From assembly GCF_000350225.1 (NCBI RefSeq), contig NW_005179080.1:520155-562236 (forward strand): a stretch of DNA of 42,082 nt, written 5' to 3'. The notes below the pieces were generated by a model that was not told the origin of the DNA, ran no database searches, and was given only the letters and a program-made list of their open reading frames with translations. Made by a program: the position numbers and the translations under genes. Below, piece by piece: positions 38,280-42,082 of the stretch. Numbering within the stretch: the stretch's first letter is position 1; the number at the start of each line of letters is the position of its first letter. This DNA comes from Chondrus crispus. Taxonomy: Eukaryota > Rhodophyta > Florideophyceae > Gigartinales > Gigartinaceae.

Positions 38280-38490
38280 TAACTGCAACACCAGGTGGTC
38301 TCCCTAGGTGTTGCAGTTATCGCGAGCTGTTAAGACTCTTAACAGTTATCGCGAGCTGTTAAGAGTCTTAAGAGTCTATCGCGAGCTGTTAAGAGTCTTA
38401 AGAGTCTTAGCAGCTCGCGATAACTGTCAAGAGTAACTGCAACACCTAGGGAGACCAGAGTCTTAACAGCTCGCGATAACTGCAACACCT
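38280..38490. mobile_element. Fold-back repeat element (candidate MITE-like or structured locus)
   Basis: A 34-bp arm at 38306-38339 is perfectly complementary to 38457-38490. A second 24-bp perfect pair is 38296-38319 with 38434-38457, so alternative folds compete. TATCGCGAGCTG occurs three times forward (38318, 38347, 38377; spacing 29 and 30 bp) and twice reversed (38411-38422, 38468-38479). TAACTGCAACACC occurs at 38280-38292, 38434-38446 and 38477-38489, and reversed at 38307-38319. There is no coding capacity. Classification as a mobile element is inference from structure; no flanking target-site duplication was identified. Confidence 0.6.
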
Positions 38491-38562
38491 CAACATCTTA
38501 ACTTAAGACACACCCTCTGTACCGGCGGTGGTGATGCTCTTACAATACAATACAGTGCGCAA

Positions 38563-38582
38563 TGAAAGTTTTTAAACTTTCA
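38563..38582. repeat. Short palindrome TGAAAGTTT/AAACTTTCA
   Basis: Nine-bp arms around a TT centre, 73 bp right of the fold-back element. Confidence 0.7.
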
Positions 38583-38714
38583 CTTGTGAAACTTTTGGTT
38601 GCACGGGTGTCCTTGTACCCTTCGAACGGTCAGAGGGCTCCAATTCGTCTCTGATTTCCTATCCAGTCGTACTGGACGTTGCCCCTATCCCACCCGCGCC
38701 ACGCCACTGCCGAG

Positions 38715-38751
38715 TACGGGAAATTCGATTGTGGGTCTCCAATTTCCCGTA
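38715..38751. repeat. 11-bp inverted repeat
   Basis: TACGGGAAATT (38715-38725) pairs with AATTTCCCGTA (38741-38751) across 15 nt. Confidence 0.75.
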
Positions 38752-38845
38752 TTGCCACTGCCAAAGCAGACACACTTTTCCGCGTGTGTGTGCGTCCGTC
38801 ACCCCCACTCCTCAAGCCCCATGTCCCACTCCCACTTGCCATTTT

Positions 38846-38884
38846 CACCTCTCACCCACACCTCTCACCCACACCTCTCACCCA
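38846..38884. repeat. Three tandem copies of CACCTCTCACCCA
   Basis: Three perfect 13-bp units followed by a degenerate fourth. Confidence 0.85.
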
Positions 38885-38920
38885 CACCTCTCCCCACCTC
38901 TCGCGCAACAGTGTACAGTG

Positions 38921-38940
38921 TGTACCCTTCGAAGGGTACA
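38921..38940. repeat. Perfect 20-bp palindrome
   Basis: TGTACCCTTCGAAGGGTACA has no spacer. The first 13 bases also occur at 38614-38626, about 307 bp to the left, where the palindrome is broken. Confidence 0.9.
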
Positions 38941-39240
38941 GTTCCGGTGCCCATGTGCGCAGCGCACGCGCATGGAAAACGGCAGATAGCAGTTGGTGGT
39001 AGCCGGGAGTAGCATGATATAGCCGGGGAAGTTGCCTCGCGAGAGGACGGACATAGAGGGTGGTTAAAACAAGACTGGACGAATGAGTTGCACAGGGGCA
39101 CGATGCTGCGTACGGAGTCACCCCTGAGTAACCGGATCGCCCCCAATCACCCTCTGAATTCTCCCCAATTCATCCGATTAATCTGTAATTGGCCTCATCA
39201 CCGTCTCCCCTCTTGCCCAGCCCTGATCTCTCTCCCCTCC

Positions 39241-39324
39241 TCGCCCTCCTCCTCGTCCTCCTCCTCGCCCTCCTCCTCGCCCTCCTCCTCGCCCTCCTCC
39301 TCGCCCTCCTCCTCGCCCTCCTCC
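39241..39324 (+). repeat. Seven tandem 12-mers (TCGCCCTCCTCC) in the sterol reductase leader
   Basis: Seven units end 11 bp before the ATG; the second has one substitution (TCGTCC). The frame is open through the array in phase with the downstream gene, but no ATG precedes it. Confidence 0.9.
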
Positions 39325-39335
39325 TCGCCGCCGCC

Positions 39336-40502
39336 ATGAAGTGGGCGCACGGCTACCTGCTGCTGTGCAGCGCCACCTTCGCCGTGCTGTTCCGCGACCT
39401 TCTCCCTCTCCTGCCCTACGCCCGTCTGCCGGTCCCCACGGTGCCCGTCGTCCTGGCCTTCCTGGGCTACGTCGCCACGCTAGCCGTGCTGGGCGCCTTC
39501 CTGCCGGGCAAGACCTACGCCGGCGCCGTCCTGCCCGACGGCTCGCGCCTCACCTACAAGTGTAACGGCCTCCAGGTCGTGGGCGTCGTCGTCACGGCCC
39601 TGGCCGTCGCGCATTGGAGCGCCTACTGGCGCGCCACCTGGGTCGTCCACCACTACGCACAGCTGCTGCTCGTCGCCAACGCATTCGCCCTCGCCCTCTC
39701 CGTCTACCTCTGCGTCGCAGGCCGCCTTCGCAGGCCCAGGAACTGGCTCCGCTCCACCTCCCTCCTCGCTGACTTCGTCATGGGCGCGGAGCTCAACCCC
39801 ACCGTCCTTGCCATCGACGTCAAGTTCTTCTCGTATCGCCCCGCCATGGCTGGTTGGCTCATCGTCAATTTGTCCTTTTTGGCAAAGCAGCTCGACCACC
39901 TCGGCTTCATCACCAGCAGGATGCTGCTGTACCAGCTCGTCACCGCCTGGTACATCTGGGATTACTTTGTGCACGAGCCGAAGATCGTGTCGACGTGGGA
40001 CATTATCGCCGAGCACTTTGGCCTCATGCTGGTGTGGGGCGACTACGTCTTCATCGTCTTTGCCTTCAGCGTGCAGAACTTCTTCCTGCTTGACGACACC
40101 CGTCCGCTCTCCTACCTTGAGGTCGCGCTAATCGCCATCACCTTCAGTCTGGGCTTTGCCGTTTTCCGCGGCGCCAATTCCCAAAAACACCAGTTCAAGA
40201 CCCAGCCCAAGACCCACATCTGGGGGAAGCCGCCTATCACCGTCGGCGACAGGCTGCTTGCGTCCGGCTTTTGGGGCATAGCACGACACATGAATTACAC
40301 GGGCGATCTCATGCTTGCCCTCTCCTTTTCACTTCCCTGTGGACGCGCCTCCCCGTTGGCCTACTTTTACTTTTTCTACCTTCTTTTGCTCACCGTGCAC
40401 CGCGAAATGAGAGACGATCAGCGCTGCTCGCGCAAGTACAAGTCGCTCTGGGATGAATATTGCTTGCAAGTGCCGTACCGCATGGTGCCTTTTGTATATT
40501 AG
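39336..40502 (+). CDS. Delta14-sterol reductase (ERG24 / FACKEL type)
   Basis: This 388-residue multi-pass ER membrane enzyme reduces the C14-15 double bond in sterol synthesis after C14 demethylation. The ERG4/ERG24 family signature is strong: GAELNPTVLAIDVKFF, STWDIIAEHFGLMLVWGD, and the C-terminal block LLASGFWGIARHMNYTGDL, ALSFSLPCG, HREMRDDQRCSRKY and YCLQVPYRMVPFVY. ALSFSLPCG and the sequence around it resemble plant FACKEL more than DHCR7, but the two share a fold and a tree would be needed. The ATG (AAGWAHGYLL-like start, MKWAHGYLLL) is the first in frame. No introns. Confidence 0.88.
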   Translation: MKWAHGYLLLCSATFAVLFRDLLPLLPYARLPVPTVPVVLAFLGYVATLAVLGAFLPGKTYAGAVLPDGSRLTYKCNGLQVVGVVVTALAVAHWSAYWRATWVVHHYAQLLLVANAFALALSVYLCVAGRLRRPRNWLRSTSLLADFVMGAELNPTVLAIDVKFFSYRPAMAGWLIVNLSFLAKQLDHLGFITSRMLLYQLVTAWYIWDYFVHEPKIVSTWDIIAEHFGLMLVWGDYVFIVFAFSVQNFFLLDDTRPLSYLEVALIAITFSLGFAVFRGANSQKHQFKTQPKTHIWGKPPITVGDRLLASGFWGIARHMNYTGDLMLALSFSLPCGRASPLAYFYFFYLLLLTVHREMRDDQRCSRKYKSLWDEYCLQVPYRMVPFVY

Positions 40503-40934
40503 CATCGTTTTGGGGAAGCCGGTAAGGGAGGGTTGAAGGCCAGGTTTTGGCCGTTTAGATTTGTAGATAGAGTTGATTTAATTGTGACATAAAACCAGCA
40601 CAGGTGGTGAGGCAAAGGCGTGTCCACGACGATGCAAAAGCAGGATGCAACGGGCAAAAGGGGCGCAACAGGGGCGCAACAGGGAGTTTAGGCCGGGGAG
40701 CAATTTTTGAAAATTACAAGGTTGAGACCAGAGTGATGCAGCATAAGGTGTGTTGCAGAGTCGATCGTCCCAACGGGTGCGGCGCCGGCGCGGCAGTCAG
40801 AGCGCCGTAACACAAATGCAGAGACGAAGGAAAAGCAATCAACGCAGACACTCGCCACGGCCAAAAATAAGCAAGTCGGACATGCACGCACAACTCAGCT
40901 CCCCATAAAAACAATGGCCGACTTGGCATCTCCC
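40503..40934. other. Intergenic interval between two convergent genes
   Basis: No gene seen. It includes the short tandem GGGGCGCAACA (two copies, around 40658-40680). It should hold both 3' ends. Confidence 0.45.
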
Positions 40935-41645
40935 TCAAGACTTGTCCTTTTTCGCCTCGTCGTCACCATCCGTCGCCTCCCACATGCGTTTCAGCATATC
41001 CAACGAGTCCGAAGTCGCGACATCCGTGTCGCCCTCGGCCTGCTGGCCCTCTGTCTCGTCACTACCCTCCTCCCCCTCCACAACTGACACGGACTCCTCT
41101 CCACCCTCCTCGCCTTCCTCGTCGCCCTCCTCCGTATCGCCAATCCTCTGCTTCAAGCTCGCCAGTAAGTCCTCGTCATCCATGGTCTCCTCGTCCTCCT
41201 CCACGTCGATAAACTCCGCCTTGAGCTTATCTAAGCGCTCGACTTCCTCTTTGATACGGACATTCTCCAGCTCATCTTCCTTGCGATTTCTCTTCCACGC
41301 CCACACTAAGAGCCCTGCAAACGTCCCCGCCGTCAACGTCAGCGACATGGCCTTCTCCCCCCCATCCAACTCCTGGCGCCCATCATACCTGAGCTGCTTC
41401 GCCGGGGCGGGCGTCGGCGTCTTAGTCTCCGCATATACCCTCGGCACGCGCCCAAACTGCACAAACGCCAGGGCGACGGTCGATAAGAAGGCGCCCGCTA
41501 TCCTCGCTGGCGCAGGTCGCTTCGGCGCCACCCTCCATGCCGCATCCTTCTTCTCCGCCGGACTTCCCGCCGCACACACCCACGGGGCGAATGTAGACGG
41601 GGCACGCCCACGCGGCAAGGCGACGGTCGGGACAAAGGCGAGCAT
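40935..41645 (-). CDS. Plastid membrane protein with acidic C-terminal tail, function unknown
   Basis: The ATG at 41645 gives 236 residues starting MLAFVPTVALPRGRAP, a Phe-containing plastid transit peptide. An ATG at 41717 (MSRELQSYFYHIG) would add 24 residues. A hydrophobic stretch AGAFLSTVALAFVQF followed by VYA-ET could be a thylakoid-type signal or a membrane anchor. A second hydrophobic segment (MSLTLTAGTFAGLLVWAWKR) follows at about 100-118. Then come a charged coiled-coil (NVRIKEEVERLDKLKAEF) and a Glu/Asp-rich tail ending DDEAKKDKS. The block WAWKRNRKEDELENVRI looks conserved-type and resembles small plastid envelope or thylakoid proteins of plants with no known role; no family is named with confidence. 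Confidence 0.7.
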   Translation of the reverse strand: MLAFVPTVALPRGRAPSTFAPWVCAAGSPAEKKDAAWRVAPKRPAPARIAGAFLSTVALAFVQFGRVPRVYAETKTPTPAPAKQLRYDGRQELDGGEKAMSLTLTAGTFAGLLVWAWKRNRKEDELENVRIKEEVERLDKLKAEFIDVEEDEETMDDEDLLASLKQRIGDTEEGDEEGEEGGEESVSVVEGEEGSDETEGQQAEGDTDVATSDSLDMLKRMWEATDGDDEAKKDKS

Positions 41646-41771
41646 CACGTCTGCGGTCGCGTCCACAAAAAAAGGCAGGCCAATGTGGTAGAAGTAGGAC
41701 TGCAACTCCCGACTCATTTTTTTCAAGTGTTCTCCGCTCGACCCGATCTCGCGTCGTCCTTTTCACACCGT

Positions 41772-41783
41772 GCACACGTGTGC
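41772..41783. promoter_or_regulatory. 12-bp palindromic G-box GCACACGTGTGC
   Basis: A perfect palindrome centred on CACGTG lies in the short region between two divergent genes for plastid proteins. It shares the ACACGTGT core with the SQD1/SF1 array. Confidence 0.5.
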
Positions 41784-41934
41784 CCTGCCCTCCCCGTTCT
41801 GCCCAACCACGATCATGTTGACAACAACGAGTCACCATCACCCCCCGCCGCGCACCCACCCTGTATCTCCTGCGACTTGCGCCACCGCTACCGCTCCACT
41901 TCTCCCTCTCCACTTCTCCCTCTCCGTCCCCTCC

Positions 41935-42082
41935 ATGCCCGCCTTCGCCATACCCCCGCCCCTGGCGCACTGCGCGCACCGCCTGCACCGCGCGCACCGC
42001 GCGCACCGCGCGCACCGCGCGCACCGCCGCCCGCGCTTCGTGTGCACCGCGGCCGCGGCCACCGCCGACATAGGCAGCGACG
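41935..42082 (+). CDS. N-terminus of a plastid-targeted protein (3' cut by window edge)
   Basis: The ATG at 41935, after a C/T-rich leader, opens a frame that runs to the window end (49 codons). It starts MPAFAIPPPLAHC with Phe at position 4, followed by Ala-His-Arg repeats, then RPRFVCTAAAATADIGSD. This is a typical plastid transit peptide: Phe near the start, basic, Ala-rich and without acidic residues until a probable cleavage region around VCTAAAA. The mature protein is outside the window, so no function can be given. It is divergent from the acidic plastid membrane protein, with about 290 bp between starts. Confidence 0.7.
   Translation, partial: MPAFAIPPPLAHCAHRLHRAHRAHRAHRAHRRPRFVCTAAAATADIGSD
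41974..42027 (+). repeat. Six 9-bp units (GCGCACCGC) coding Ala-His-Arg repeats
   Basis: Units begin at 41974, 41983 (variant CTGCACCGC), 41992, 42001, 42010 and 42019. They are in frame with the partial plastid gene and encode AHR, LHR and four AHR. Copy number can vary without frameshift. Confidence 0.85.

Larger units (their letters stand above)
37623..39335. promoter_or_regulatory. Repeat-rich divergent region between PDT/ADT and sterol reductase
   Basis: This 1.7-kb interval carries no convincing gene; the first ~300 bp may be an N-terminal extension or leader of PDT/ADT. It concentrates inverted repeats: 38216-38276, 38280-38490, 38563-38582, 38715-38751 and 38921-38940, plus tandem repeats at 38846-38884 and 39241-39324. 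The last lies in the leader of the sterol reductase. Confidence 0.5.

Noticed and set aside
38318..38410. CRISPR-like array (29-30 bp spaced repeats)
   Set aside because: Only three forward copies, spacers are themselves repeated and palindromic, and the window is eukaryotic; it fits a fold-back repeat instead.
1..42082. Cluster of RNA-processing genes as a functional module
   Set aside because: SF1, CstF64, Gemin2, RRP42, EBP2 and the RRM-R3H gene are interspersed with unrelated genes on alternating strands. Housekeeping density explains this without co-regulation.

Overview
This window is nuclear DNA from an intron-poor photosynthetic eukaryote, most likely a unicellular red alga. The genes are eukaryotic (Rab18, eIF3e, PCNA, H2A.Z, ORC3, exosome RRP42, SF1/BBP, CstF64, Gemin2, VTA1). 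Four others look like nuclear-encoded plastid proteins: UDP-sulfoquinovose synthase, FabZ, an acidic plastid membrane protein, and a gene cut by the right edge. All four have a Phe within the first five or so residues of a plausible start (MAFVP, MGLGF, MLAFVP, MPAFAIP). This Phe-based transit signature is known from red algae and glaucophytes. Eight introns in about 27 genes, with near-uniform donors, favour a red alga. The genus is not determined.

Layout. 1-7.6 kb: C-terminal end of an unknown gene (+), an acidic Ser/Asp-repeat protein (-), spliced Rab18 (+), SQD1 (-), branch-point-binding protein SF1 (+), methionyl-tRNA formyltransferase (-). 8.5-13 kb: EBP2 (-), a small basic organelle-type protein (-), eIF3e (+). 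13-15.4 kb: a gene-free stretch with a ladder of hairpins. 15.4-23.4 kb: a putative secreted protein (+), spliced PCNA (-), spliced ELMO-domain protein (-), RRP42 (-), an unknown protein (+), H2A.Z (-). 24.5-34 kb: CstF64 (+, interrupted by an 82-N assembly gap), ORC3 (-), spliced FabZ (+), four-exon Gemin2 (-), PHYHD1-like dioxygenase (+), VTA1 (+), HSCB (-). 34.6-42 kb: an RRM-R3H-PAM2 RNA-binding protein (+), prephenate/arogenate dehydratase (-), a repeat-rich interval with a fold-back element, delta14-sterol reductase (+), a plastid membrane protein (-), and the first 49 codons of a plastid-targeted protein (+).

Genes mostly alternate in strand, giving many divergent promoters and close convergent ends; FabZ and Gemin2 stop codons are 11 bp apart. 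There is no operon logic and most neighbours are unrelated housekeeping genes. RNA-processing factors are numerous (SF1, CstF64, Gemin2, RRP42, EBP2, RRM-R3H). The eight introns have GTAAGT, GTAAGC or GTACGT donors and a CTAAC or CTGAC candidate branch site. ACACGTGT-type G-boxes recur in intergenic regions, including three at exact 11-bp spacing between SQD1 and SF1. The most unusual structure is the fold-back repeat at about 38.2-38.5 kb, with 34-bp perfect inverted arms and five copies of an inner motif.
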